Shown here: positions 44,907-57,781 of the stretch, in pieces
Position numbering within the stretch: position 1 is the first letter of the stretch
How the letters are laid out: every line of letters starts with the position of its first letter
Source of the DNA: Gossypium raimondii
Taxonomy: Eukaryota > Streptophyta > Magnoliopsida > Malvales > Malvaceae
Direction: 5' to 3'
Assembly (NCBI RefSeq): GCF_025698545.1
Contig: NC_068577.1
Location: 7,827,501-7,891,500, forward strand
DNA length: 64,000 nt
Notes under the pieces: model-generated
Databases searched by the model: none
What the model was told of the DNA's origin: nothing
Seen by the model: the letters and a program-made list of their open reading frames with translations, nothing else
Made by a program: the position numbers and the translations under genes

Positions 44907-46124
44907 TGTAACACCCCAAATTCGACCTAAACGTTATGACCAAATCTAGAGATGTTACTGCATATTATTTAAAAATCCAAGATTCGTTTGACTTGTAAAG
45001 CATTTCCAGTTCTTGTTACGGAAAGTTCAAGTTTGTTTGGAGAAAATACCTTTCTTAAATAGTTTGATAAATTTGTCGATTATTTACTTGTAAAACACTT
45101 ACATAGCAGTGGAAAAATCTTAGTTGAGTCCAATTTTGAAAAACGCGGTTTGTTATTGAAAAAAATAAAACTCAACGTTTTGTAGTTTTAATCTTAATCA
45201 ACCAAAATCGTTAAAACAAATAAAAACAGAAAATATAACCCAAACAACAATCCCAAAAGTTTGCAAACAGTCCAAAACAGATTAGACCAAAATAAAATGG
45301 CGCGATTAACGAAAAGTTGATTAACCGAGCTCAAGTCACTGACCCGTCTTAAGTCTGGGGATTACCTAAAAGTAACAGACAAACCGAGAGTGAGCTTACA
45401 AGCTCAGTGTGTAACATAAATAAGCAAAGATATCAGAAATAATATTCAGACATACTTTCAGAAGTCAAATAGATTTATATATACATATCATATCCAAATA
45501 TAGAATCAGAACAGATCAGATGCAAAATTGCATTCCTACCCCCATTCGCTGCACATTATTTCTGACCATCCCATCACACCATATAGGGTATTAAATACCC
45601 ATCTAGCCCTACACATCGCTTAGTGTCAGTATGACACTTTTCAGAATATTTGTAGCTTAGCTGCCAGATCAATAGGTGATTAATCGCCATGTACAAATAT
45701 CATTGTGGCTGTGCCACCAAAATCGGCAGGTAATTACATTGCCCACGCTTCCTCCATATCACAGATCCCACCCCAATGCACATACAAAAGTAACGGATGT
45801 CGGAATTTACATATCATACATGCTCATATAACCGATGCAAAACATGCTTGACGAGTAACAGATCAGACAAATCATATCATAGATCATACATATCGTATCA
45901 CACCATATATTATTTACACATACTTGTATTTATATTAAATTTTATGCTAACATATTAACAGGAAACACGTTTTATAGCCTAGATTATAACATACAGACCT
46001 TACAAAAGGCCTATATTCGATCTGAATGATGTTTATGGACCTAGGGAAAAATTTTAGAACTTGGGTCCACAAGCCCGTGTGGCCCACACGACCTACTTGG
46101 CTAGCCTCTGTAGCTTACACGGTC
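44907..46124 (-). mobile_element. LTR B2, left part of a truncated LTR interrupted by LTR A3
   Basis: It starts TGTAACACCCCAAATTCGACC (first 20 bases resemble LTR B1), with shared landmarks such as TAGCAGTGGAAAAA. It includes a region with CACACG palindromes just before the insertion point at 46124. It resumes after LTR A3 at 49015 with GGCACACAGTTGCACAC, then fades by about 49310, so its other end is lost. Its terminus differs from the 51634 LTR end, so it is not the sister LTR of the gag-pol element. Confidence 0.55.
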
Positions 46125-47319
46125 TGTAACAACCCGTTTTTAGTGAAATTAGAACAGTGGTCTTGAGACCATAAATTTGAGGTCAAAAAATTTATTTTAA
46201 TATTATTTTAATATCTACAACATGATAGTATTATAGTATAAAAATTTCGTTAAGAAATTTTATCGTTTGTATGCTCAATTTGTGAAAAAGGACTAAATCG
46301 CGTAAAGTGTGAAAGTTGTGTTCTATTAGTTAAAGGTGTTAAATAGCTATAGAAAATTAAAGTGGAGGTCCTTATATGGTAATTAGACCATTAATTGAGT
46401 TAGTGGATGTGCATGACTTGGCAATTATGAAAATTTTAAAGTTAAGTAAGGTTAAAATGGTAAATAGGTAATAAATGAGTAAATAAAATAAAACAAAATA
46501 CCAACCTATTTGCTTCATCTTCTCCACCGAAAAACACAAGGAAAATAGAGATTTTTGAGCTTAAAAATTCAGCTAGAAGAAGACCTTGCATGTAAGTGAA
46601 TTTGGTGTTTGTTTTTGTTGATTTTTATGTTTATGGAATTGTTGTAGCTTAACCTAGCTAACTAGAGGACTGATTTGTAAAATTATTGAATAGTTTGAGT
46701 TTTTTCATTGATGAATATGTTAGATTTTTGAAGTTTAATAGAATAAAATAAATCTTTGTTGTTAAATAAACAACTTTTGTTAAGTGAGTTTTGTTGAAAT
46801 TGTCAATTAGGGGTTAATTTGTGAAACATGAAAATTATGTGGTAAATGTGTGAATTTGTGAAAATTATGGGTTTATATAAGCACATATATAATTCAGCTA
46901 GGCTTAGGTGTGGATGAAATTTCATGAATTTCATTTTACGAGCCTAGGGACTAAATTGTAAAGAAGTTAAAAGTATAGGGGCAAAATGGTAATTTTTCCA
47001 TAACATGAATTTTGGATTGAATTGAAAATAATAATGATTAAATGAGTTAAATTTGATTATATAGATCAAGAAAATCAACGTACAAAATTAGATCGGGGGA
47101 AAGATAAAGTTATCGATTAAACGATTATTTTTCTTCGTACGAGTTTGAGGTAAGTTCGTGTAATTTAAATTGCGTATTTATATGATTTAATTGAAATATA
47201 TGTATGTGAATGGTTTAATTATTATGTATAATTATCAAACGTACAACTGACGACATACGAAGAATACCGAGCCCAGTTTGAACCTTAGGAATTCGTAGAA
47301 TACAAATGACATGTCATTA

Positions 47320-47425
47320 AGGTTACCAATTCCAGCTCTTATGAGCTTACCAATACTCAGCTCGTATGAGATTATCGTTATTCAGCTCAGAGGAGCTTAC
47401 CGTTTATCGCTCGTATGAGCATACA
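47320..47425. repeat. Degenerate tandem repeat in LTR A3
   Basis: CAGCTC-x-TATGAGCTTACC-like units recur about every 30 bp (near 47332, 47357, 47383, 47408), in the same slot as the tandem repeats of A1 and A2 but with a different sequence. Confidence 0.65.
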
Positions 47426-48409
47426 TGTACAAGAATTGACGGATTACAGTTCAGTACACCTCGTGTGTACCACCTGCGTATCTAACGATATTTTAAGTGG
47501 TTCAACGGGCATAATGTTATTATGAGATCATACAATTTTGATACGAACTATTACAGGTATTTACATAGAAATGATATATGTATGTTATATGGATACACGG
47601 TAAAAATGGTACATGTACATGGAATTTAATAATTGTTGAATTCATACATGATTCTCGATTTTTATATGAATACATGGTTAACTTGGTTAATGATTATGTG
47701 GTAGGCTTTGGCCAAATTGAATTGTGTTATGCTTTGATTTACTTACCTAAATTGTGGTTAAATGGTAAGTTTAATTTTTTATTATACGAACTTACTAAGC
47801 TTAATTGCTTACTCTATTTATTTTTTCGCGTTAATAGTGTTTTGGAAGCTCGTTCAGATTGGAAGTCGTCGAGGATCTCATCACACTATCAAACTTTATT
47901 TTGGTACTTTTGATTTTATATTTTGGGTTAAATGGCATGTATAGGTCATTTTGGCTAATGGTAGCCTATATGTTTTGGTCATGTATTTAGCCATTTGATT
48001 TGGCTTGATTTTGGTATGTTTTGTGATGTATATATGTATAAATAGCCTTTGTATATGTGGTGTATGGTTGCTATGTGAATGCCTTATTTGTGAATTGTTA
48101 TTTTAGGTATCAAATGGTTGAAATGGATAAGTGGCATGCATGATATGTTTAGGCACATTGATGCATATATGTGTTGGACCATTTAGGTATACTTTGGAGG
48201 CATAATTGACAAGTTTTAAATTGGCTATTTGAAGTGTCTATTGGTACCATACTTGTATGTGATGTTTTAACAATTATAAACTTGATATTGGTTGGTTATG
48301 AATGTCTAATTATGCCATGGTTGTATGCTAATGGTTATGTTTAGGTTGGTACCAAGTTGGGTGAGAAATATGCCTTGGAAAATGACCTATTTTTGTCTAC
48401 ATGGGATGA

Positions 48410-48780
48410 AACACGAGCGTGTGTCTCAGCCATGTGTGACACACGACTAGGTGACACGGCCGTGTGTCCCATGATACTTTTATAGAAAACAAGTTAGTAG
48501 CTTCACACGGCCTAGCACACGGGCATGTGGCTTGGCCGTGTAGTACAAGGCAGTATACCCTCCAGTTTTTATACAACCTAGCACACAGCCTGACACACGG
48601 GCGTATAAGGCCATTTCGAAGGGTACACGGCCTGGTACACGGGCGTGTGGTCTGGCCATGTGACCCAAGTCAATATGTTCACTAGTTGAGACACGGGCTA
48701 AGACATGGGCAAGGACACAAGCGTGTGGCCCCATTTCGAATGTCCATAAAGCCAGAGACACGGGCGTGTGTCCCTTGTAC
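48410..48780. repeat. CACACGG / CCGTGTG palindromic block in LTR A3
   Basis: More than ten phrases of the type ACACGGGCGTGTGG and ACACGGCC occur over 370 bp. Each can form a small hairpin, and the block is GC-rich against its background. A similar block lies in the LTR at 51634-54488 and in LTR B1. Confidence 0.8.
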
Positions 48781-49162
48781 CTTTAAAAATTTTACATGTT
48801 TTTCGAAAAATTTCTTAAGTACTCGGTTTAGTCCCGAACTATTTTTAATGTCTATTTTGGGCCTCGAGGGCTCGTATTAGGGACTATACGAATGAATTTA
48901 AATGGTTTTTGTTTTGAATGAGAAATGAATATAAAATGATGATTGTTTGATTTATAAGCTCGGTAATATTCCATAACCCTATTTCGACGTCCGATACGGG
49001 TTAGGGGTGTTACAAAATCTGGCACACAGTTGCACACATATTCGTGTGGCCCACACGACCCAATTGGAATATTTGAGGCATATTTTCGATTGGTAAATAA
49101 GGAGTTTTGGATCATAAATTATGATTTTATATTCTACCCCATAAGACCTTTACAATGGGATA

Positions 49163-51489
49163 TTATATGCTCAAAATGGTTGAGTGATGAATGAGAAATT
49201 GATGCTCAAAGTAAGCTACTTGTGAATTATGTTGAGAAAAATGAAAAGCATTAGTCCCACATTGATTGAGAATCAAGTGGCCATAACGCGTATAGAAGGC
49301 AGTTTTCGACACGTCACTATCTTTCACTTTCAAGTGATAGTAACCTAATCTTAAATCAACCTTAGAAAAGGCTGAAGCTCCCTTCAGTTGGTCAAATAAG
49401 TTATCAATACGAGGAAGAGGGTGCCGATTCTTAATTTTCAACTTATTTAATTATCGATAGTCTATACAAAGTTGCATTGAACCATCTTTCTTTTTAACAA
49501 ACAAAACTGGAACTCCCCAGGGAGATATAATAGGACGTATGAAGTCGTGGTCCAGTAAGTCTTGCAGTTGAATTTTCAATTCCTTCATTTAGCCAGTGCC
49601 ATACGATAATGGGGTATTGACACTAGAGTTGTTCCAGGAAATACTTCAATTGTGAATTCAAGCTCCAGATCAGGTGGTAGCCTCGGTAATTCCTCAGGAA
49701 ATACATCGAAAAATTCACAAACAATTCAAATATTACTGATTTTGCTATCTCCAATCTTCGAATTTATAACATAAGTTAGAAAAGCTTCACAACCTAACTT
49801 CAATAATTTATCAGCTTGAGTCGACGAAATAATCTGAGTTGAACCATTCGTTTAATCACCATTAACTTCTATAATACCACCATTCGAATCTTGAACCAAA
49901 AAGTATTTCTTTTGATAATCGAGAATCACACTGTACTCGGTTAACCAATCCATACCCAGAATTAAATCACAATCACCAAAAGGCATGATTAATAAATCTA
50001 CTGGAAAAGTCGAGTTTTGAATTTGCAGTGCACATCGCTTACAAACCTGATCAACTAACATTGTTTGACCCAGCGGACTTGACACAGACATAGCTACTTT
50101 TGACATTTCAAATTTCATACTTCCAGATTTGACCAAATCAGTATTAACATACGAATGAAAAGAACCCGGATCTATCAAAGTATAAACAGATGTAGGAAAT
50201 AACAAGAAAATACCTGCTACAACATCGGTAGCATCTCCCTCATCATGAGTACGCACCACGTAAGTAGAAGTCGGTGCTCTGACCTCAGGCTGATGAGCAA
50301 CTGCTTCGCTCCCTTTTCTCAATCCATCTTTCGAAACTGATCCACTTCTACTCTTCCCTCTACCCCTAACTGTGGAGGTGGCTCTCTGTGCGTCAGAAGG
50401 TGTCTTATTTTCGTTCTTCGGGCACTCACGAGCGAAATGCTCCAACGATCCACAATGGAAACAACCATTTGTCAATTTCCAGCATTTTCCCCACTGCTTC
50501 TTTCCACAGTATTCACAGGTCGGTATTTTAGAAGCTTTATTTGGCCTTTTTACACTTCCAACAGAAACTGTAGGTTGATAGTCTCGCATTCTATTCGATG
50601 TCACCGATCTTGCAACTGCCTTCCCCAAATCCTAAGACCTTTTGCTTTTCTTTGGTACTGAATATGAACTAGGAGTCCCGAAATGCTTTCCCGTAACACG
50701 GGAAGGTTCAATTTTTTTACATAATCCCAGGGATTACTTTACCATTTTTGCCCGTTTAGACAGATCAACGAATTCCTTAATTTTTAATGCCATTAGCTGA
50801 GTCCAAATTTTATCACGCATTCTACGTAGAAAGCGTTTGCAGCTTGCTTCTTCGGTAGGAACAAGTTCTGTTGTGTAGTTGCTGAGTCGCATATATTCCC
50901 GTTTATAATCTACCACCAACAAATCTCATTGCTTCAACAAGAGAAATTCTTGTTTTCTATCTTCGAGGTAAAGTTCCCCGGCATACTTCTTTTGAAATTC
51001 TGATTAGAAGAACTTCCAATCTATAACATCCGTAGAAATGTGCAATGTAATAATTTTTCACCAAGTGTAGGCTTCCCCTTGTAATAATGAAATAACACAG
51101 ATAACACTTTCTCGGGAATTACATTCAATTTATTGAAGAACCCTAGTTGTTGATTCCAATCATAACTCAACCGTTGACGGATCAACTCCTTTTAACCCAA
51201 CAAATTCTGTTGCACCGTATCTCCTCAATTCTTTAATAGGAGCTCGTTTAACCGTAGGTGTAGTTATTACCAGAGGAGTGACTCCCACTACTCTCTAAAG
51301 AGCTTCAGTAATAATATGTAATAAGTTTGTATCACTTTGTCATTTATTAGTGCCTATATTAGCTTTTGGTTGTTGGGCATCACCAGATTGAATACTTGGT
51401 GTTACTGACTCATTTTCATCAAATTCCTCAATAGAACCATCACCAATATGAATTTCTTGATCGATTGCACTATTACCATCATTCGACAT
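49163..51489 (-). pseudogene. Ty3/gypsy gag-protease-RT remnant
   Basis: It starts at ATG 51487-51489 (MSNDGNSAIDQEIHIGDGS). The gag core reads YKREYMRLSNYTTELV (50734-50922); the nucleocapsid zinc knuckle CFHCGSLEHFARECP fits C-x2-C-x4-H-x4-C. The protease active site reads LIDPGSFHSYV, the common plant D-P/T-G-S form, followed by LILGMDWL. The RT start (49300-49441) reads [16 protein letters not shown] and [15 protein letters not shown]. Many stops occur in gag, several where tryptophan is expected. RT stops abruptly after TRYGH; RNase H and integrase are absent, the result of an internal deletion. Order and sequence fit a chromovirus-like Ty3 element of cotton. Its 5' LTR is 51634-54488. 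Confidence 0.88.
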
Positions 51490-51613
51490 CTTTTAACTAT
51501 AAAATAGGAATAATATTAATTAGCATCCAATCCCGATTCAAAATCAATTCAACTTTGGCATGTACTTTTAGACTCAATTCTGAGCTTGATTAGTCTGAGA
51601 ATTGGCTAAACCT

Positions 51614-51628
51614 GTAGTTCTGATACCA
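51614..51628 (-). other. Primer binding site, tRNA-Met(i)-type
   Basis: On the - strand TGGTATCAGAACTAC starts five bases after the LTR end (51634). The first nine bases match the complement of the initiator tRNA-Met 3' end. This fixes the element's orientation and the LTR boundary. Confidence 0.8.
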
Positions 51629-51889
51629 CTAAATGTAACACCCCGAACCCGCTTTCGTCGCTGAATTAAGGCCACGGAGTGTTGTGATAACTTTTCAAAT
51701 AGTTAACACTACATACAAACAAATATTCAATTATAATTACAATTAATCGAAACATAATGCATTCACAATAAACATACACTTACGGGCCTTAAACTGAGTT
51801 AACGGGGCCATAAAAATGATTGAAAACATTTTGGGGTCAATTCAAAATAAAACAGAAAAGTTAAGAAAAAATTGAAAAATTTGAAAATA

Positions 51890-52215
51890 GGGGACACACG
51901 ATCATGTGGCCAAGCCGTGTGTCACAGCCTAGACCATGTGGACATTCGAAGTCCAACATACAGCCGTGTCCTAGCCCGTGTGTCCGTCCGTGTGGATATT
52001 CAAAATAATGTTACATGGTCGTGTCACGAGCTGTGTGCCTGCCCGTGTGTACATTCGATGTTGGGTCACACGACCATGTTGCAGGCTGTATGCCAGACCG
52101 TGTCCAAAACTATATTGAAACACATGGCCGTGTTGCAGGGCAAGTGTACCCTGTACCTGAAAACGTTAAGACACACGGTGTGTGACAACCCGTGTCTCAG
52201 GCTGTGTGTACCAAA
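51890..52215. repeat. CACACGG / CCGTGTG palindromic block in the 5' LTR
   Basis: Repeated phrases such as ACACGATCATGTGG, GCCGTGTGT and GCCCGTGTGT are spread over 325 bp. It is the inverted equivalent of the block at 48410-48780. Confidence 0.75.
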
Positions 52216-52944
52216 ATTTGCTTCCAACACAAGATTAATTATTAATCCTATACTTAACCAATATGTCATTCAAAGGCACCTCACACTAAGATTAATCATT
52301 CAAATAACCAAGTTAAAGAGCATATGGCACTAACCACAATTTCCACTCCCAAACATCCACCATAATAACCAAATATAACCATTTCACCAAGTTGACATTG
52401 CACATAACATTTACCAATTCACATCAACAGTTATACACATCCAAAAGAGTCAAATTTATCAAACATGTTTATTTCATTCATATCTATATGCAAACATTTG
52501 TTTCAAGGCAAAACATATCTCAAAAATTATATAACATTCAATATAAGTATTTTACACTAAGTTTAACTAGACTAATACTCAAAATGTCATTATCCTAGGT
52601 ACATGTCAAGACACAAAAAGAAAAACGTCACCAACGTTGAGTTCAGGATTTGTCGTTGGATGCTAAGTCGATAGTCAAAATATAGGTACCTAACTTGCAC
52701 ACAAAAGAATTATCAAATACTGAATATATTCCTTAACCCAAAGAACTACATATGTGCTTAATAATCCATCAATTCAACTATCAATCTCGTAATGGTTATT
52801 ACCACATAGTGTACCATAAGTTTTTAATGAACAATTCATATACATATCAAGCCATCTCTCAATTACCAACCATCTTCAAGGAATCGATTAAACATTATTA
52901 ATATTGACCAACCTATTATTGGTACCCGATACTTGATGGATAAA

Positions 52945-53285
52945 CTGTGACAAGTTTTGTGTCCAACGCTAGTCAGTTAAACCAACAGTAGATGTGCCTT
53001 GTACTAGACGAATAAATCGACAAAGATTTGTGCTTAGAGCTAGTCAAATAACGACGATTTCAATTGTGTGCCCAACATTAGTCAGATAATGACGATTTCA
53101 ATTGTGTACCCAACACTAGTCAGATAAACCAACAGAGATTTGCGCTAGTCGGATAAACCGACGAGATCGAATGTGTGCCCAGCATTAGTCGGATAAATGG
53201 ACGAGATCGAATGTGTGCCCGACAGTAGTCGAATAAACCGACAATGATTTGTGCCCAGCACTAGTCGGATAAACCGACAATTACA
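52945..53285. repeat. Minisatellite with AGTCGGATAAACCGACGA units in the 5' LTR
   Basis: Units of roughly 50 bp contain TAGTCGGATAAACCGAC, a TGTGTGCCCAGCA-like spacer and ATTTGTG or GATCGAATG. At least six are recognisable. TCGG...CCGA makes each unit palindromic. It lies about 1.3 kb from the LTR start, the same slot as in A1. Confidence 0.8.
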
Positions 53286-54488
53286 TACTTAATTGCATAC
53301 TCCACAAGTTTCTCATTTCACAACTCAATATTTGCATATATATAAATGTAATTAAGATATCAAAGTATTAATTAAATTATTTAAAAGTAAATACATAGAG
53401 TTCGAGTTCAAGACTACGAACTTACCTTCGCAATAGCTATCGGTATTCGATGATGATTATTCAACAGCTTTTTCCTTTCCACGATTATCGACCGATCTAC
53501 TTATTTCTAGATCTAATTATAACAATTCAATTCAATTAATCCCAACCAAAACCTTTAATAATTTAATTCATATAATCAATTCATTAATACAATTTTACAT
53601 ATTAACTCTAAACTTCTACTTTTATTCACATTAGTCCCAAAAACCGATACTTCCAATTTAACATGAATTTACCTTATCCATGCTTAACTGAATTTTCCTA
53701 GAGTCCTTATAGGACTTCCTATTTCTCAATTAAACCCCAATTTTGCATTTTTTAAATTAGTCCCTAATGCACAATTTCATAATTTAATTTTACAAAATAG
53801 TCTCATTTCACTACCAACCTTAAAATCTATCAAAACAACAGCAAAAGCTTAAATTCCTCTACAATGGAAACTTCCATAAATCTCAACAATTCTAAAAATT
53901 TGAACATGAAATTAACTCATGAGATTAAAACTTCAAAAACATAAATTTCATGTAAAAATAACCAAAATCTACTAACCAAATTACACATGCAATATTTAGC
54001 TCTTGGCCGTGCGTGACTTCTCCCCCTTTCCTTTTGTTTCGAAAAGAAGAAAATTAGAAGAAAAATATGCTTGGCTTTCTTCTCTCCACTAACTAATTTT
54101 CAACATTATTATTAACATTATATATTCTTTTATAACATAATTTTAATTTAAGTATTATAATAACTTAACATATAATACTTATAATATTACTATAACCGTC
54201 CACTATTACATACCTATATAAATAATGGCTAATTTATTTAATAACTCCCTTAATCTAAATCCACCTTATAATTTAGTATTAATTCCTACTTTTATCACTT
54301 ATTTGATTTAGTCCCTTTACTTTAATTAAATATCTGATTCAACAAAATTATCTAACCGAATTTCGATTCGCTTCTATAATAACTCCATAAATATTTTAAA
54401 TAAAATAAAAAAAAATAACAAGCTCGGTTTACGAAAACGAGGTTTTGAAACTATACTTTTCGGTGCCACTAACTTCTGGGTCGTTACA

Positions 54489-56420
54489 TATCGTCTCATT
54501 GGCGTTGTGTGGATTGATAAATATGGAATGTGACCACGGGTTGCTTGTTCTCGAACGAACAATTTGTCACAATCATTAGTTGACAGTGATCATATTAATC
54601 ATTAAGAAAAAACAATTGTGACAATGAGATAAAATAGAATTGTATTGAGTGAATAGATTTAACTCAAAATGATCAATGATATCATATGAAGGTAACACAC
54701 ATGACGAGGTCATTGAGCAAAGCAGTTTGATGATTTACTTTCGTAAAGAGTATATAAGAGTTTTCAATCATGGTACTTCTTGTGGACTGACTCCATGATT
54801 AAGTAAATTGTGAACTATCAGAATGATGCTTTTGGACATAATTGCAATTACACGAGCCTAATTGTATATGTCTGATTGGTCCCTCAGCTAGCTCTACAAA
54901 AGCTGAATCATATTACATTTGAATTAGAAGAAAATTCTATGACTTTAGAAATAATTTAATTGAGCCAATTTATTCGATTGAGAATTAAATTAGGCGGTTG
55001 TGAGAATTTATTCAACTAGAGAATTTGATTAAAAATTTTTTTTGAAAAATTAATTTAGAAAAACTCAGTGGTTTTCGGGGAAAATTATTTTTTATCAAAT
55101 AAAATTTAATTAATCAAATTAATTAAAATAAATATAAAATTTTAAAAATTAATTTTCAAGTCAGACAATTGACCCAATGGGTAATTGAATTTGAAAATTG
55201 GACTTGAGATCGAAAATTGGACTCGAGAACCAAAAATTGAGACCGAGACCCAAAACTAGTTGAACCAAACCCGGTGTATGAAATTGGGCCGACGGCCCAA
55301 CTAGTTGCTAGACCGGATTGGTTAGGCCGTCACTGGCCCGAATTGAATCGACAACAGTCGAACCGGCTATCGCACCTTCCAAACATGTGAATGCCTAGCC
55401 GATGGTGCCTCGGCTATGGCAGCAAGCTGTTCGAACAATTTGCTAAGGGTCTCGACCAACCCCATCGACAGCATTGAGCCAAGCGTACAAACGCCTAGCC
55501 AAGGGATGCTGCACTTCGTGCGGTTGGTCGTGCAATCAATCAGCTTGGCCAGACACTTGTTGATTGGAAAAAAAAGGGGAGGTTGGGCATAGGGCCAGCC
55601 ATTCAACCTCGCGCCAACCACAAGTGCCGAGTCGGTCAGGTCCATTTAGGAAAAACGACTACGATTCGGGATGCTGGGGGAAGTTGTTCAATGATGACAC
55701 CACCAGGCATGACGGCTACAACAATGGCAATCCGATAGTCGAAAGATGGTCGACGACGGTGGTTCTTCGGTGGTAGAGCAGTGAAAAAATTATACTCCTA
55801 GTAGGACTCTAACGATAACTTGATTTCAAATTAATTTTTTCAAAAAAATATTATTTTAATAAATTTAATATTTATCTTGATAGTATTTTATTAATTTAAT
55901 ATTAATGTGAGATATTAAATTTGATTTAATATTTATCTTGATAGTATTTTATTAATTTAATGTTAGTAATTTCAATCCTAGTTTAACTCTCTCTAAAGTC
56001 TCTCTATATAAAGAGAGCCTAGGTTATTATTCTCACACACTTGAATTCAAGAAAAGTTGTAGAGAGAAAAATCTCTAAAAAAATTATTTTAGGAAATTTC
56101 TAGAGATAGTTTTTATTATTTATAACTTGACCCTAGGAGTTTACAGAAGTTACGAAATTGCACCATTGGTAATTTTGTGAAAAAAATTTCTGATTTAAAG
56201 CAAGCCCACACTTTACAGACGTGAGCTTGAGGATAGCGGGGAAGACCACTCGGTCGAAGCGAGATGAATAAAAAAGGTATGAAATTTGATTAAGTGTTTA
56301 TTATTTTAGATAACACAACCAAGTTCTTGTTTTGGGAGAAAAAAATTAAAACTCTGATTTTTCCTTAAACTTATTTTCCGTTGTATTTTCCAAAGTCAAA
56401 TTTCCCACATAATGTACATT
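54489..56420 (+). mobile_element. Copia-like LTR or leader fragment, noncoding
   Basis: It directly abuts the Ty3 LTR. A core promoter-like CTCTCTATATAAAGAGAGCC lies near 56001-56020 and is followed by a stretch with GAATTCAAGAAAAGTTGTAG, typical of the R-U5 part of plant copia LTRs. The 55190-55400 part has repeated GACCCAAAACTAGTTG-like and GGCCGACGGCCCAACTAG phrases. No pol frame is present and the ends are not defined. Assignment to copia is tentative. Confidence 0.4.
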
Positions 56421-57781
56421 ACGTCTATTGTAAATGAATTAAAAGATAGGTATTACAAATGTATTAACTATTTTCTTGATTGATATTAACCGTTTGATAT
56501 ACATGGAGTTACCACTAAGTATTTTATACTCAATGCATTGTTTTTACCTCTTGTGTGTAGGTTTTCCGAGTTCATTTCAAAGTTTGAAGAGTTGAATCAC
56601 CTCCTATGAGTCACGATTATTATAAGTAAACCATTGTTTGATTGGTGTATCTATCAATCCTTTAGTGGCATGTATGTAGGTTATTTGTTTAAGGATGCTA
56701 AAATGGTTAGATAATTTATCTCAGATCAACAATGAAGTCACTAGAGTTTGTCTTAGACATCAAACCTAATGCTGTCTAATTAGGGTTGTGATCTTATTCA
56801 GGTTAAAAGGTGTTACAATTACCTTAAAATAGTTTATTGAAAAGAATTTTGAGATGAAACATAAAAAAAAATTCATTAATACGTCTTAATTCAAGTATTT
56901 TTTAAAAAATATCTATATTACCTATAGATTCTATAATTGAAATTGGTGTAATGAATTAATTGGATAAATTCAATTTAAAAAATTGAAAAGAAAACTTCAT
57001 AATTTCTTTTTAAATTAAATAGCTTAAACTATATTTTTAAAAGAAAATTTAAAATGCATGTGAGTGGTGAGTGGTTAAGTTGAGGAATTTAAAATCTTTT
57101 GGGTGCAAGTTTAATCATGTATTTTGAAAGGTTAAATTATGTAATTATTCCTATCCTTTACTTTTAATCAATTTTAGACTATGAACTTTTCAAGTTGGTT
57201 AATATTAATTTTATACTTTTCAAATTCATTAGGTTAAATTTTGTTATTAGTCTTATATTATGTGTAAAGTTATAGATTTAGTCGACGTTCTTCAATTAGA
57301 TCATTCTTAGTCCCTATACTTTTGAAATTTGAAATTTAAACTCAACTTTTTGTGAGTAATATATGGAAATAACAAGTGATCTTACATTACATATGTGATA
57401 ATATATATTTGTCACATAACATTTTGAAAATAGTGGAATTTAATGATTAATACTTCATCAGGTTTAAAATTTTAAAATTTTAAAAATACAAAAATTAAAA
57501 TTAAACAAATTAAATCCATAATAGCATAATTTAAATTTTTTAGATAACAATTTTCACCTATAATATAAATGTATATAATCAGTAATTCATATTTCTATCT
57601 ACACTCAATAGCATAATACATTATAAAAAGGGAAAAGGAAATTCAGATATTAATCTCCAGTTGAATGTTTGAACTTAAGAAACATGAAATCATAGCACAC
57701 TTCCTAAAATAAATATGTCTCTTATGAATTCCCTAAACCCTTAAACCAAGCATATTTAATCTTTAGGGTTTATATATATAA
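56421..57781. other. Intergenic spacer downstream of the MADS-box gene
   Basis: No gene is seen. The part near 57230-57540 (TTAGGTTAAATTTTGTTATTAG and a diverged inverse AATAGCATAATTTAAATTTT at the other end) looks like an old MITE. The MADS 3' UTR lies just left of 57782. Confidence 0.45.

Larger units (their letters stand above)
46125..49014 (+). mobile_element. Solo LTR A3, 2890 bp
   Basis: It starts TGTAACAACCCG and ends TTAGGGGTGTTACA. It aligns with A1 around the minisatellite (GACATGTCATTAAGG; TTCAACGGGCATAAT) and before the 3' half (GTCGTCGAGGATCTCATCAC). The flanks CGGTC (46120-46124) and AAATC (49015-49019) do not match well, so no target duplication is readable. Where A1 has the 553-bp module, A3 has a block of CACACGG/CGTGTGG palindromes (about 48410-48780). 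Confidence 0.75.
51634..54488 (-). mobile_element. 5' LTR of the Ty3/gypsy element, 2855 bp
   Basis: On the - strand it starts TGTAACGACCCAGAAG at 54488 and ends GGTTCGGGGTGTTACA at 51634, next to the primer binding site. It contains a CACACG palindrome block (51890-52215) and a minisatellite (about 52945-53285). Its length and layout match the solo LTRs A1-A3, so those are probably from the same lineage. No sister LTR is visible on the left, so a target duplication cannot be tested. Confidence 0.8.

Noticed and set aside
48464..48761. Overlapping frames rich in H, G, V and R on both strands
   Set aside because: They are produced by CACACGG palindromic repeats inside an LTR and are not proteins.
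51872..52333. 153-codon + strand open frame
   Set aside because: It runs across the CACACG palindrome block of the LTR and is Cys/His-rich only because of that repeat.
55367..55776. Two frames of 92 and 70 codons in opposite directions
   Set aside because: They lie in a GC-richer part of a retrotransposon-like leader with no recognisable motif.
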